Both the position numbers and the translations under genes were made by a program. 64,000 bases of DNA from Gnetum montanum (taxonomy: Eukaryota; Streptophyta; Gnetopsida; Gnetales; Gnetaceae), in NCBI GenBank assembly GCA_015680685.1, contig MNCI01022658.1, positions 130,751 through 194,750 on the forward strand, in the 5' to 3' direction. Shown here in pieces: positions 36,315 to 46,617 of this stretch. The notes below the pieces were generated by a model, which saw only the letters and a list, made by a program, of their open reading frames with translations, searched no databases and was not told where the DNA came from. Position 1 is the stretch's first letter. Every line of letters starts with the position of its first letter.

Positions 36315-37217
36315 TGATGAGCAGCTAGGTACCCCTACGTCCAACCATACGAATCACGAGCGTTCACGTGCGACTTGGTCGAAATTCGCAAACTGTAAGC
36401 ACTTAACATATACCAGACTTATAACCAGTGAAACCTTGGGTTAGAATGGTCATTGTCATCCTAATCTCACTTGTGAGGTTCTTTTTACGATGGTTAAGTG
36501 AGACTAAGGCTAATGAATTTTATATCTTTTTAATTATCTTTTCGACGGCTAATTGAGGTATGGAAAGTAAGGAATAAACTATTATCTAATCTCTAATTAT
36601 CCTAGTTTGTATTCTAACTGTTCCTAGCATAAGTATCCAGTCCCATCTTCCGAGCACGTTCTGAGCATCTCCTAACACTACTAGGTTACCAGATAGTAAG
36701 CGTCACTAGGCTTAACAAGTGCTTGGATTACGTTCGAGATGGTCGCACTTATGGCTTTAATGAACTACGAATGAACAATAACGATTGAAATTATAATAAC
36801 GAAACCATGAGTAATCAACAAGTAACTAATAAAGCATAAACATATTAAACTATTAAATGCATAAAATAACTAAGTCCAAATGCTGCAAGGAATGCTTGAA
36901 TAGTTTGTTTTTATTGCTGTCACGCCAATGGGCTCAGATACATCAATGCTCGAATAAAGATCCGATCACTTTTCTTATACCTAGTGCAGGCACTTGGAAA
37001 ATATTCTATCTCTTGTGGGAACAAACTGCAAGAGCTTCGCTACAACTACTCAAAAAGATGCCTAAATGAGGCGGAAGGCCCTCTTATTTGTAGGTCGGGA
37101 AGGGTGGCTGCGTAAACGGGGCCACGTCAATGCAGGGAGGCTACGTTGACTGGTCCACGTCGACACGGTCGCGTATACGTGGCCCAGTCAATGCACTGAC
37201 TTAATGAAACTTCATCA
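36315..37217 (-). mobile_element. 5' LTR of E2
   Basis: It is 903 bp, the same length as the 3' LTR. The TATA box has changed to CCTACAAATAAG (37083-37094) while the 3' LTR keeps CCTATAAATAAG, so the element's own promoter is damaged. The right flank is ATAAG, completing the target duplication. Confidence 0.95.
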
Positions 37218-37222
37218 ATAAG

Positions 37223-38527
37223 GATATGTGGATTTCCCTCTAGGAGATGGAGAATGAGTTTTGTAGTACTTTGGAGGATCATAGTGATGCTAAAAAGAAG
37301 CATGATAGGAAGAGTCACGTGGAGACATAGGTTGTTAAACATAGTACCTATATGGATCTGGCTACCTATAAGGGTACTGCTACCTTGGTGGTAGCATCCC
37401 CTAGGATTATGGATGCTATCATTGATGGTACTGCTCATACAATTATGGTGGATTTTCACTTGGATAATAAGCTTGTTGTTGATGGTGGAGTTACCTTGGG
37501 TTACTTTGAGGATAAGACAAGCTTTTGGATGCTCGCCTTCATGCCAGTCTAGGATTCAAAACATATACCCCAGATTCCTATAAGTGTGACATAATAGAAC
37601 AACATCCCTTAGAATGCTCATATTGGAAGATGTCACACCCACTACCATCATCTAATTTTGACTCCACAGCCTCTTCAACTACAACAATTTTGCCCTTACT
37701 CCTTTGGTAGGAACATTCAGCTTCTTTTTTCTCCTATGGTTATGATCACTACCTTGTTTTTTGGATTCTTTTGCAATTTTCATAGTAGTTTGAAATTTTT
37801 CATCTAAATATTCCCACATTTTGTTAACTTTAGCTGAAATTTCAGATACAAATTTTTACATTGGCAAGGTTTTTTGCTATAAAACTTCATCAAGTGGTAT
37901 CTCCCCCTCACTATTATAGAATCAAACCTCTCTTTTTTTTTTGATGGAAGGGTCCTAGCTATACTCCTTAGCACTTTCTTGTTTTCTCAACTCACCTTCT
38001 TCTTTTGCAACTTACTGAATCAACCTTTACTCCCACTTTTTCTTGAACCTAGATTGCTAATAGTTGACCACAAATTTAGGTTTAAGCCCCCTTTACTAGA
38101 GTTAAGGGGTGAAGAATCTTCATGTTGAAAATCCCTAGAGGAAGGATCCTCATTATTGTTTTGGTTCAACAGGAAAAAGGGGTTAGTGAATTGTTTCCCC
38201 TTCATAGCTTCATGTCACTTCTCCTAGTATTGATCTTGTTTGCATTGTGTTTCTTTGATGATAGTCCTAATAGTCATGGTCGTGCATAGTGTATTCATCA
38301 TGGGGATCCTAGATGTTCAACCTCTTAAGAGTTTGGTGTAGCATCCTAAGAACAAATCAATCGAGAAGCAGCACAACATTTCCTTCCATATTTTTCCACC
38401 ACAGCTACTCATCTTGATGTAGGATGAAGGTGAAACTAGGTATAAACTCATCTGGGTGAGTGTACACCACTTTGAATTTTTAGGACACTAGCAATTTTGA
38501 TTTATCATGCTTGTGAGAAGAAGACAT
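37223..38527 (-). pseudogene. 5' part of E1 gag
   Basis: Collinear with E2 gag, for example CATAGTACC(T/C)ATA(T/A)GGA… and GGGTACTGCT(A/G)CCTTGG(T/A)GG. The start is inferred at 38527. Homology jumps at about 38030 from the E2 equivalent of 34800 to that of 35690, so roughly 0.9 kb including the gag core is missing. The E2 insertion separates this part from the rest at 23847. Confidence 0.75.
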
Positions 38528-38668
38528 TTTATATTAGAGAAAAATTTAGCATGCTTAAATTATTATTACAATTATAATTTTTTTGAATGATTGTGACCTT
38601 AAGATTCATTCCAATGATCTTAAATAATATTCACTAAGTCCTAGATAGCACATATATCAAAATTCAAA

Positions 38669-38686
38669 TCCTTGATAATGGCACCA
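38669..38686 (-). other. Primer-binding site of E1 (decayed tRNA-Asp type)
   Basis: The minus strand reads TGGTGCCATTATCAAGGA, one base from the LTR. It matches the tRNA-Asp complement at 12 of 18 positions; all six mismatches are transitions of the C-to-T or G-to-A kind. Confidence 0.75.
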
Positions 38687-38687
38687 A

Positions 38688-40268
38688 TGATGAGCAACGA
38701 GTAGACCCTACATCCAACCATATGAAGCATTAAGCATTCACGCACGATTCATCAAATTCTATGGACTTATAGCCTTCTAAGTACATTGGTCTATAGGAAG
38801 TGAAACTAACCATTGCAATCATTATCTTCCCGATTACACTTTTGAAATGCAAAGGTACAATCAAGTGTAGCTAAGGCATATGATTTTTATCATTTTTATT
38901 TTTTATACTTTAAGTTGCCTAAGGGTAAAGAATAATTGAAGAGCAGTGAGGTACACCTACGTCCAACCATACGAATCACTATGGTGTTCATGCATGATCC
39001 GATCGAATTCCATGGATTCCTAGTGTTCCCATACACAAGATTTAATCTAGAAGGTGAATCTAATCATGGAATGATTTTTGTCTTTCCAACTACACTTGTG
39101 TAGCTTAGTTATATGGTTAAGTGTAATTGAGGCACATAATTTTTATTATTTTATATTTTTGTTTGCCTAAGGTTGGTAATAGATTAAGAATAAATTGATT
39201 AATTGATTCAACTAATTTAATCGCTAATTAATAACTAAATATATTAACATAAGCATTCAATCCCACTTTTTGTACACATCTTGAACATGTACAATACTAC
39301 TAGGCAACTAAGCATTAAGTGCTACTAGGATTACCAAGTGTTATACGTATGCTTGAAGTGGTCATACTTATGTATGCTAGTCTATTTAGCTTAATTAATT
39401 AATTACTTAAAATCTTAATCATTCTATCTTAATTAATTACTTAATTAATGAAATAATAAATGTATAAATAAATTATTAAGCTAGTCTAAGTGCTATAAGG
39501 TTTATCAAAAAGCTTGTCTTTATTGCTGCACACACTACGGTGCTCAAATACAATAGTGCTTGAATAAAGATTTGTACACTGGTTGAGTCTTAGTGTGGGT
39601 ACTTGGAAAATTATTTTATCTCTTATGAAAAAAAATTATAAAAATTCCATTAGCAACTAAAAATCTAACTATCCATTAACATGGATGGGATGCCATATTT
39701 ATAGATTTACTAGGATGCCACATCTATAGGTAGATGTCAACATGGAAAACCCTACATCGACGTGGTCACATTGACGACATCCTATCGGTGTAGCCGACTG
39801 ATGATACTTCATCAATAATGTATAAAATAATAGAATTAAATTGCTAGTTGAATCTAGCTAGCTACACTTAGCTAATCCTAACATATGCATATGTCACACT
39901 TTCTATACACATCTTGAACATGTTTAATGCTACTAGGTTACCAAACATTAAGCGTTACTAGGATTACCAAGCGCTAAGTGTATGCTTGAAGTGGTCGTAC
40001 TATGTGCTTAATTAATTACAATTTAATCTAGCTTAATTTAGCTTAATTACTTACAGCATTAAATGAAATTTCATAAAACATTAAATGCATAAATAAAAAA
40101 TTAATCTATTTCAAACTGCTACAAGGTTTATCAAAAAGCTCATCTTTATTGCCACACACACTATCATGCTCAGGCACAATAGTGCTCAAATAAATATTCG
40201 TACACTCTTTGACTCCTACTAGAGGCACTTGAATGTAAGAAAATTGCAAGAGCTCTACTATAACTATG
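38688..40268 (-). mobile_element. 5' LTR of E1, split and truncated
   Basis: It starts TGATGAG at 38688 and aligns with the 3' LTR (12814-13610), apart from a solo LTR inserted after 38936. It breaks off in the CTACTATAACTATGCT stretch near 40268, losing the U3 end, TATA region and target duplication. Confidence 0.8.
38937..39814 (-). mobile_element. Solo LTR, family B, inside E1 5' LTR
   Basis: It is 878 bp, starting TGAAGAG and ending CTTCATCA, with exact duplications ATAAT at 38932-38936 and 39815-39819. Overall layout and several blocks match the E1/E2 LTRs, including CATCCAACCATACGAATCAC-like and TTACCAAG…CTACTAGG stretches. It is a related but distinct family. The TATA box is CTATAAATATG on the minus strand at about 39694-39706. 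U3 units contain CGACGTGG and ATCGGTG. Confidence 0.93.
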
Positions 40269-40817
40269 CTTGGGCCACCAATGTCTCTTCGGAGTGGGGA
40301 TTAGGACTAGATGCATTAGTATAGGAATGTGTTGTAGCCCTTCTAGGAGATTGATGTATTGTGTACTTGCTGTGTGTGCATTAGTGTTGAATTATTGTAA
40401 GAAAATTTAGCATGGGGAGGTTTTTTTTCCCATAATTCTAGATTTTCTCCATACAAGCAATATAGAAAATTTTCTAGGCTTTTATATATAATCTTAAATT
40501 TTCTATTTGTTTGGGAATGATAAGAAAAACTAAACTATAACCTAAAATCCACACACTTATATGAAATTTACTAGAATGAACTTACAAACTTAACATCCTA
40601 TCATTAATAATGCTTCATGGGATTTGATGTAGCTTTACAATCTCATGAAAGAATGACTCTACTACCTTGTTATTACCATAAGATTCATGATAATGAAGAC
40701 AATGAATCATTTTTGAAATATATCTATGATAACTAAACTATGTTCATTACCCTTCTAGCTACATAGAATACTTGTAACAAAGTTAGCATTGATGTTTTTC
40801 CATAGCTATTTAGGAAT
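40269..40817. other. DNA between E1 and E3, unassigned
   Basis: No coding homology or repeat boundary was recognised. It could be host DNA or the remnant of whatever removed the end of the E1 LTR. Confidence 0.45.
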
Positions 40818-42572
40818 TGTAGCGATCGAAAATGTTAGCGATTGGAACATTGAGAGGTTCGTAGGTGCATAGCCTTGACCCTACCTTCGTGCGAGGGGCT
40901 TTTCTAGAAAATGGAGGTGGAGTGTCCTAGACAGTCTTATCGATCAAACAGGGACTTTGCTAGTTGCAACCAGGATATTGGGTGTAGCCAGGGGGTGGTG
41001 TGGTTACCCAAAATGCAAGTGTTGATGTTGTGAGATAATGCTAAGCATTCTAATGACATTTTTGAAGGTACCATGACCGGCTAAGCCTAAGCATAATGGG
41101 GGTTTCTAGGCATGAGAACAATGGTGCAAATGTGTAAAGTAGCGAAAAATGTGAATGCGTTAGTTAATGTCAAAGAAAATGCTTAAAATGCAATGAATTT
41201 TGAGAGAAAGAAAGAATGGTACCACCGTAAATAGGGAGCATAGCAATTACAAATGAGAATTGAGGTGGTACGCGGTGTACAGATAGGTGTAGTAATAGTG
41301 TAGCCACAGTCTTTGGGGTGTCTTAGGATGAAGACTAATGTCTGTTGCAAAGTTTGTGCCTGTTGGGTTAGCTATCATGGTTTCTTGTAGGCTATGGTGC
41401 ACTATGGTGCTGAATGGGATGTGAAGGTGTTGCCAAGATGTCAATACACTCCAATGTGTGGGGTGCTTAAGATGCCTTAGTTGCTAAGTGGTACTTTGGA
41501 AGTGCCAACTACTACTTGAATTTGCCAACCAAATGCTTCAAATGCACATGAATAAAATGAATTTCCCCTCTAGAGTGTGGAATGTAGGGGTATTTATAGG
41601 CTTAGGATTATCATGAAGTGTGGATTGAGTGCCATGTGGCAAAGGGGTAGGTGGGGCTATGTTGACCTCTACTATGCTCCCATTGAAGCAATTGGTGCTA
41701 TGCTTTGGTGTGCTTTAGTAAACCTTGAGAGACTACCAGATTATGGCCACATTACCAAGACTACATGTGCCAAAGTTAGAAAATATTGCAATGTACCTAC
41801 AAATAGTGCAATTTGGAGGCTATGCTCTAGGACTATGTTCTTCCCTCTTTCAAGTGGATCAAGTGTAGGTAGAATTTTGGGACACAAGGGGGCTACAAAG
41901 AAAGTGCAAGTTACTGATCTTGCTTGTTGAAGGAGTGTTGGAGCTAGAATGAAGGCCTATGTTGAGCTAGGGAAGCTTTTGGAGGGGTTTTCATGTTGCT
42001 ATGCTAGCTACGCTCTAGAGTGTACTCCAACAGTTAGGCAAATTTTACAAAAAAGTGATGTCCAGTGCTACTACACTTGCTACGCTCATTAGTGTAGCAG
42101 GAAGGGATAGGGTGTAGCATGGATACTTAGGGAAATTTGGTAAAAATTGTAGTTCTTATTCTTACTATGATAGCTATGCTCAGGAGTGTAGCAGGAGGAA
42201 TAGCTTTAGGAGTTAAAAAATCTGCTGAATGCCTCTCCCATGTTGAGCTACCTTAACAACTTCTAACTTAACACTAGTGCAAACTAGCCACTGGAGTGTT
42301 GCTACATTTGCTACGCTCAAGAGTGTAGTAGGAGGAATGGGAGCATAGCAAGCCACTTACAAAAATTTTACAATTGCTATTAATACTTAGAAAATTTTGG
42401 AAATCTGGTTTTGTGTTGCATGCTATGCTGGCTACACTCTAAAGTGTAGCCCCAACACTAGGATCATGGGCCAAACACTTAGAAAAAATTTGCCTCATGC
42501 TAACACTTAGGAAAATTTATAGTTAAAGTGTTGTTGCTCAAATTTGGTGGTGTTTCATTAGCTCCTCTTTAT
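40818..42572 (-). mobile_element. 3' LTR of E3
   Basis: It begins TGTAGCGATC and aligns with 62717 onward for at least 1.28 kb, including GGTGGAGTGTCCTAGA, the TATA box CCTATAAATACC (minus; 41590-41600 here, 63514-63525 there) and GCTACGCTC repeats. The inner end is not fixed because the partner is cut by the window edge; 42572 (…GTGTTTCA) is a guess. Confidence 0.75.
41995..42455. repeat. Palindromic GCTACGCTC…GAGTGTAGC repeats in E3 LTR
   Basis: Five near-palindromes of the type GCTACRCTC-N-GAGTGTAGC occur at about 42008, 42078, 42183, 42307 and 42430, roughly 70-125 bp apart, often followed by AGGAGGAAT. Each could fold as a hairpin of about 8-9 bp. More occur in the 5' LTR (about 63937) and at 62450-62500 and 53575-53760. 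Confidence 0.7.
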
Positions 42573-44099
42573 CGATGTTTGTAGGAGTGGCCCGAGAGAT
42601 GTCGACAAAGAATCCAAAACACCACAGTAAGCATAACACCAACATCACTCATTGGCACCTAATCGAATGGTGCTTCACTGGGCTCAAAAGTGCTAAAGGT
42701 GATGGTATGCTAAGGGCAATGGATGTGAGGGACTATCTTGGGATAGCAAGGGAGGAATGAGATGTAAATGATGTATCATGCTGCAAGATGCGAAGTCAAC
42801 ATGGTTGACCATGATCATGGCACCAAGGTGGCTTGTTGCCAAAATGATGGCCTCCTATCAGAATGCTTGTGAGAGAGTTGTCACCCATAGCACCAAAATG
42901 GCTTAACCCTAACATGTTGACCTCTTGTCAAAGTGCTTATGAGAAGGTCGTTCCGAATTCAAGGTTGGACTAATTGCTAAATTGCAGCTTTGTAAGATTT
43001 TATGTGGGGACATGTTTTACCCTTTTTTTTCTTTTTTCTTTTTTTGGAAAATGCTAGCTATGAAATGCTCATCATCGAGTGGACTACATGCCATTCGACG
43101 AGCTTTACTGAGAGGCAACCACATTACATCTATAGGACAAGTGTTTCCTCTCCAGGATGAGTTGCGTTACATCCTTTTAGGCTTCGACCAGCCCATAAAG
43201 GCTTCCCATGGGATGCATTGCATTATGTCCATCATGGGTTCTACAGTTGACTGAAAGAAGGGTTCTATGTGCATCGAAGAAGCTTGCAGGGAAGGTGGGA
43301 AAATGTAAGGAAAATGGGTAAATACAAGTAGGCTATAGCAGGATAATAGGGATATGTAGTCTCAAGTGGCTTGGCGAGTCCAACCAAGCATGTCAAAGCA
43401 ATATGGTGCCTTGCTGTTGCAATGAAATGTGCCTTTGAATGAACACCTCCAAGGCTTCATCTTGCAAACACAACATAGAGAAGATAGGAAAACAACCATA
43501 CAACATGAGATGAGAGAAAATTGCTAGTTGCGAGGGCACTACAAGTGCTAGACCAGTTGTAAGAGCTTGCAGTGCCAAAATAGGAAGGCTAGTTTAGGTG
43601 CTAGAGCTAGAAGGTTGTAAAAGCTTCAGTAGCCACATTGTGAGGTTGATGAAGCAGTTCGAGGCAATGATGATGCAAGTGCTTAAAACTTCACACCAAG
43701 GACATGAACTTCAAAATCTAGTGAGATGGCAAGGAGCCACATTTCTAGATGTACTTCCAAGCCTAGGCAATGGTGAGGGCTAGACGATGGCAGTGTTGTG
43801 GCTAGGCCACAATACTGTTGGGGCTCCAACGGGTGGTGCTAATGGTGAGAGCTCCAACTAATAATGACGATGATGGTGGTGGTAGCTTTGGAAGGTTAGC
43901 AAAATGCTTGAGGGCATCTTTAGAGGATCAAAAAAAATGCCAAGGGTGATAATGTTACAAATGTTCTAAAGGATTTTTCTTGATGACATGAACTCCATTT
44001 TGGAACTACAACACTTTGCCATGCCTTGCCCACGAGACATGGGTAGATGATGTAGGATTAGAAGTATTCATGCTCACTTGTCCACAAAACTATGTGTGT
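42573..44099. other. 3' region of E3 between LTR and integrase
   Basis: No recognised coding region. A pyrimidine-rich run at 43019-43046 is the complement of a purine tract but is not adjacent to a demonstrable LTR end. Short ORFs (61-90 codons) have no recognisable domain. Confidence 0.45.
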
Positions 44100-44455
44100 T
44101 GAGTTGTACATGTTGAACTACAAACCTAGTTTAAGGTCCTGGTAGACCACATGCTATGCTAGTTGAAGGTCCTAGTAGATCATGAACCAATTTTAAGACC
44201 ATTGCAGACCATGATGCACTAGTTTATAGTCCTAGCAGACTATTATGTACTAGTTTAATGTCACAGCTAACGGTGGATATTATGCCAGTTTAACGTCATG
44301 ATGTAAGGACAAGTTGTGCCAGTTTAAGGTCATAGTGAACTTGCTATGCTAGTTTATTATCATAGTAGACGGGTGTGCTGCAGATGCCAGTTTAACGTCA
44401 TAGCCCAAGGATGATCTATGTTAGTTTAACATCATAGAAGACATGCTACTTACCT
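44100..44455. repeat. Palindromic minisatellite array a (CTAGTTTAAGGTC type)
   Basis: About eight degenerate units of 35-50 bp, each with CTAGTTTAAGGTC followed by (C/A)TAGTAGACCA. GGTC and GACC form a small inverted repeat within the unit. The array lies immediately 3' of integrase. Related arrays are at 51930-52050 and 58060-58385. Confidence 0.75.
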
Positions 44456-44469
44456 TGCTTTTTAGTAAT

Positions 44470-45690
44470 GCATCTTAGGCGTAGTAAGAATTTAGGTGGG
44501 AATGGTTGATCAGGTTGACAAATTCATTATTGTCTAGATTAGAAAGCTTGAATGCTCCATTGTCATAGGCCTTGGTGACCAAGAAAGGCCCTTCTCAGTT
44601 GGTTAAGAATTTGTCTATAGGTTCACGAATAACCTTGAGGACTAAGTTCCCTCTCCTAATTTGGCATTGATGCTGATTTTGGTGGTGCTTTTGTCATTTC
44701 TTTTCTTGATACCATTCAATGTGATCAAGCATCTACATGTGCTCCTCCTCTATAGAGTCAAGGTTAATGGTTCTGAACTCATTGTTTTGAGCCTTGCTAA
44801 TGAAGCTTAAGAGGATCACACGGAGAGATGAGACCTATAATTCAAAAGGAAAAATGGATTTAGACCCATACACAAGGATATATGGTGTCTTACTTGTTGC
44901 TGTTCTGTGCGTGGTGTGGTAGGCCCACAGTGCATAGACCAACTGCTCATGTCATTGTCGTTTGCTGTTGCTAAGCATCTTTTTCAAAAGGTTGACGATG
45001 ACCTTGTTTATGGCCTCTACCTGGCCATTCACCTGCGGGTAGTATGGAAATGAGAAGGAATTATTGATGCTGAGGTATTTGTAGAAGGCTTTGCTCTTTG
45101 CACTGCTAAACTATGGCCCATTGTCCATGACAGTGGTCACGGGTAGAATAAATTGGATCACTATATTGTCAAGGATGAATTTTCACACTTGTTGCAATGT
45201 TGTCTTCCTAAGAAAAATAGCTTCAACCCATTTGGTAAAGTATTTGATTGTGGTTATGATGAAGTTATGTCCTGCGAAGGACTTAGGCATGATGGGCCCT
45301 ATGATATCCAACCCCCAGTGTTGGAACAACCATGTGATCTACATGGTGTGTAGTTCATTGGGTGGCACGTTCAGTAAGTTTCCATGTCATTGACACATGT
45401 CGCACATCTTGACCTTGGAAATGCAATCATGCTTCATGTAAGGCCAATAGTAGCCTAAGCATCTAATTTTTGATGCCATTACCTTGGATGCTATGTAGGC
45501 TCCGCATAGTCCCTCGTGGACTTGATCAACGATCATCTGCACTTTGTTGTCGCTAAAGTAGGTCAGTTGTATGCCATCATAGGATCTATGACAAAGTGTG
45601 CCATCACCTATAATGATGTACTATCGTGACCATTTTTGCACTGCATCCTTTTGGGTAATGGTTAGATGTTGTGGAGGTTTACCCTGATGA
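44470..45690 (-). pseudogene. Integrase of E3
   Basis: Minus-strand reading shows the zinc region (HEGLCGAY … YYWPYMKHDC … CDMCQ, about 45530-45390). The catalytic core follows with WGLDIIGPIMP (about 45315), VMDNGP (about 45130) and NGQVEAINK (about 45020), so Asp, Asp and Glu are all present. The C-terminal domain contains GPFLVTKAYDNGAFKLSNLD near 44540-44600. Stops, mostly TAG, interrupt it. Order and sequence fit Tat-group integrase. Confidence 0.85.
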
Positions 45691-45694
45691 AGGT

Positions 45695-46235
45695 ATGCCT
45701 TAATGTTGTCATACCATTCCTATGCATGAGCTATGCTTGTTGTGGTTATAAATGTAATGTTGGTTACTTGTGTGATAGGTTTGGTGCAATCTGTTACTGA
45801 GGCCAGCAAGGCATGAAACATGTTAGGTACAATGCTTAAGGCTAATGTGGCTAATGTGTCGGTGATGGCATTTTTTTTGTGGGGAATGTGTTGGATATCT
45901 ACAGTTGCAAACCATAGGAGAAAATGCTTCGCCAAGTCACAATAAGGTTGTAAATGTTGTGCTTTATAAGCATAAACCTCTGTAACTTGGTTGATGACTA
46001 ACTGTGAATCACATTGGATCGCTAGGTTTTAGATTCCTAGGTTACAAGCTGCTATAAGACCTCTAAGGAGGCCTTCATACTCTGCTATGTTGTTAGTGCA
46101 AGGAAATGCAAAGTGATAAGCAAAGGGTTAGATCTCCCTAGAGAGAAACATGATTACGGTAGTGACACTACTTCCTTGAGAGGTTGAAGCATCATTGAAG
46201 TGTAAAATTTCCTCAAAGTTGGTAGGCACTTGGCT
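45695..46235 (-). pseudogene. Second (archaeal-type) RNase H of E3
   Basis: This second RNase H domain between RNase H and integrase is a hallmark of Tat/Ogre elements. Minus-strand landmarks in order are FNDAST (first Asp), NNIAEYEGLLRGL (Glu), IQCDSQLVINQV (Asp), HIPHKKNAITDTLATLAL (final Asp). All four metal-binding residues appear kept, although at least two stops interrupt the frame. Confidence 0.8.
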
Positions 46236-46239
46236 TATA

Positions 46240-46617
46240 CTACTAACAAGTTCATCTAGGAATTTTTGGTTTATTGTTGCTTGATCATTTATTAACAAAG
46301 TTGTGAATTGTGTGACTATTACTTGACCTTTGGTTGATGCTTGCGCTATGTAATAGGTTAGACTCCTCAGTTATTACTTTCCACTATGCAATTCAACTAC
46401 TTTTGTAGATATTCATTATGATTACCCAAAGTACATTACTTTTGCAGATGATGTTCACCTAGTTGCGGAAAAGATAATGCCTCCACTTCTTAAGTGCAAA
46501 GAGTAAGGCAAGGCAGTTCTTTTCCACATCAATGTATTTTGCTTCATGGGCCACTAATGCATGGCTTAGGTAACATACAAGGACCTTTGAGCCATCGTCT
46601 CTATTTTTGTTGGCGAG
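46240..46617 (-). pseudogene. RNase H of E3, distal part
   Basis: The minus strand reads ANKNRDDGSKVLVCYLSHAL and VEKNCLALLFALKKWRHYL, the standard gypsy RNase H. The proximal part (PFYIYLTTSDMSITSLL) is at 50432-50500. The two halves join directly if the 46618-50426 insert is taken out. Confidence 0.82.

Larger units (their letters stand above)
23848..37217 (-). mobile_element. Complete Athila-like element E2, nested in E1 gag
   Basis: This is a 13,370-bp complete LTR retrotransposon. Both LTRs are 903 bp with TGATGAG…CATCA ends. The target duplication is ATAAG at 23843-23847 and 37218-37222. The primer site complements tRNA-Asp. Minus-strand order is gag, PR, RT, RNase H, INT, spacer, 3' ORF. 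A hand comparison of the two LTRs gives roughly 80 differences in 903 bases (about 9%), mostly transitions. The element is therefore not recent, but it is younger than E1. Stops and frameshifts make it non-autonomous now. Confidence 0.95.
12814..40268 (-). mobile_element. Athila-like Ty3/gypsy element E1 (host of nested insertions)
   Basis: E1 is a minus-strand LTR retrotransposon. From high to low coordinates it has the 5' LTR (38688-40268), a tRNA-Asp-like primer site, gag (38527-37223, continuing at 23847), protease, RT, RNase H, integrase (to about 18795), spacer, 3' ORF (16721-13880), purine tract and 3' LTR (13610-12814). It is interrupted by E2, a 1.2-kb solo LTR in RNase H and a solo LTR in the 5' LTR. 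The outer end of the 5' LTR is missing after about 40268, so no target duplication can be read. The coding parts are clearly older and more broken than in E2. The Athila-like assignment rests on the integrase, the FMDD-type RT motif and the tRNA-Asp primer site. Confidence 0.85.

Noticed and set aside
43019-43046. Polypurine tract (complement) marking the inner end of the E3 3' LTR
   Set aside because: No LTR end can be shown next to it, because the partner LTR is cut by the window edge; it may be just a T/C run.
44100-44455. CRISPR-like array
   Set aside because: Units are degenerate, variable in length, without unique spacers, and the context is a plant retrotransposon.
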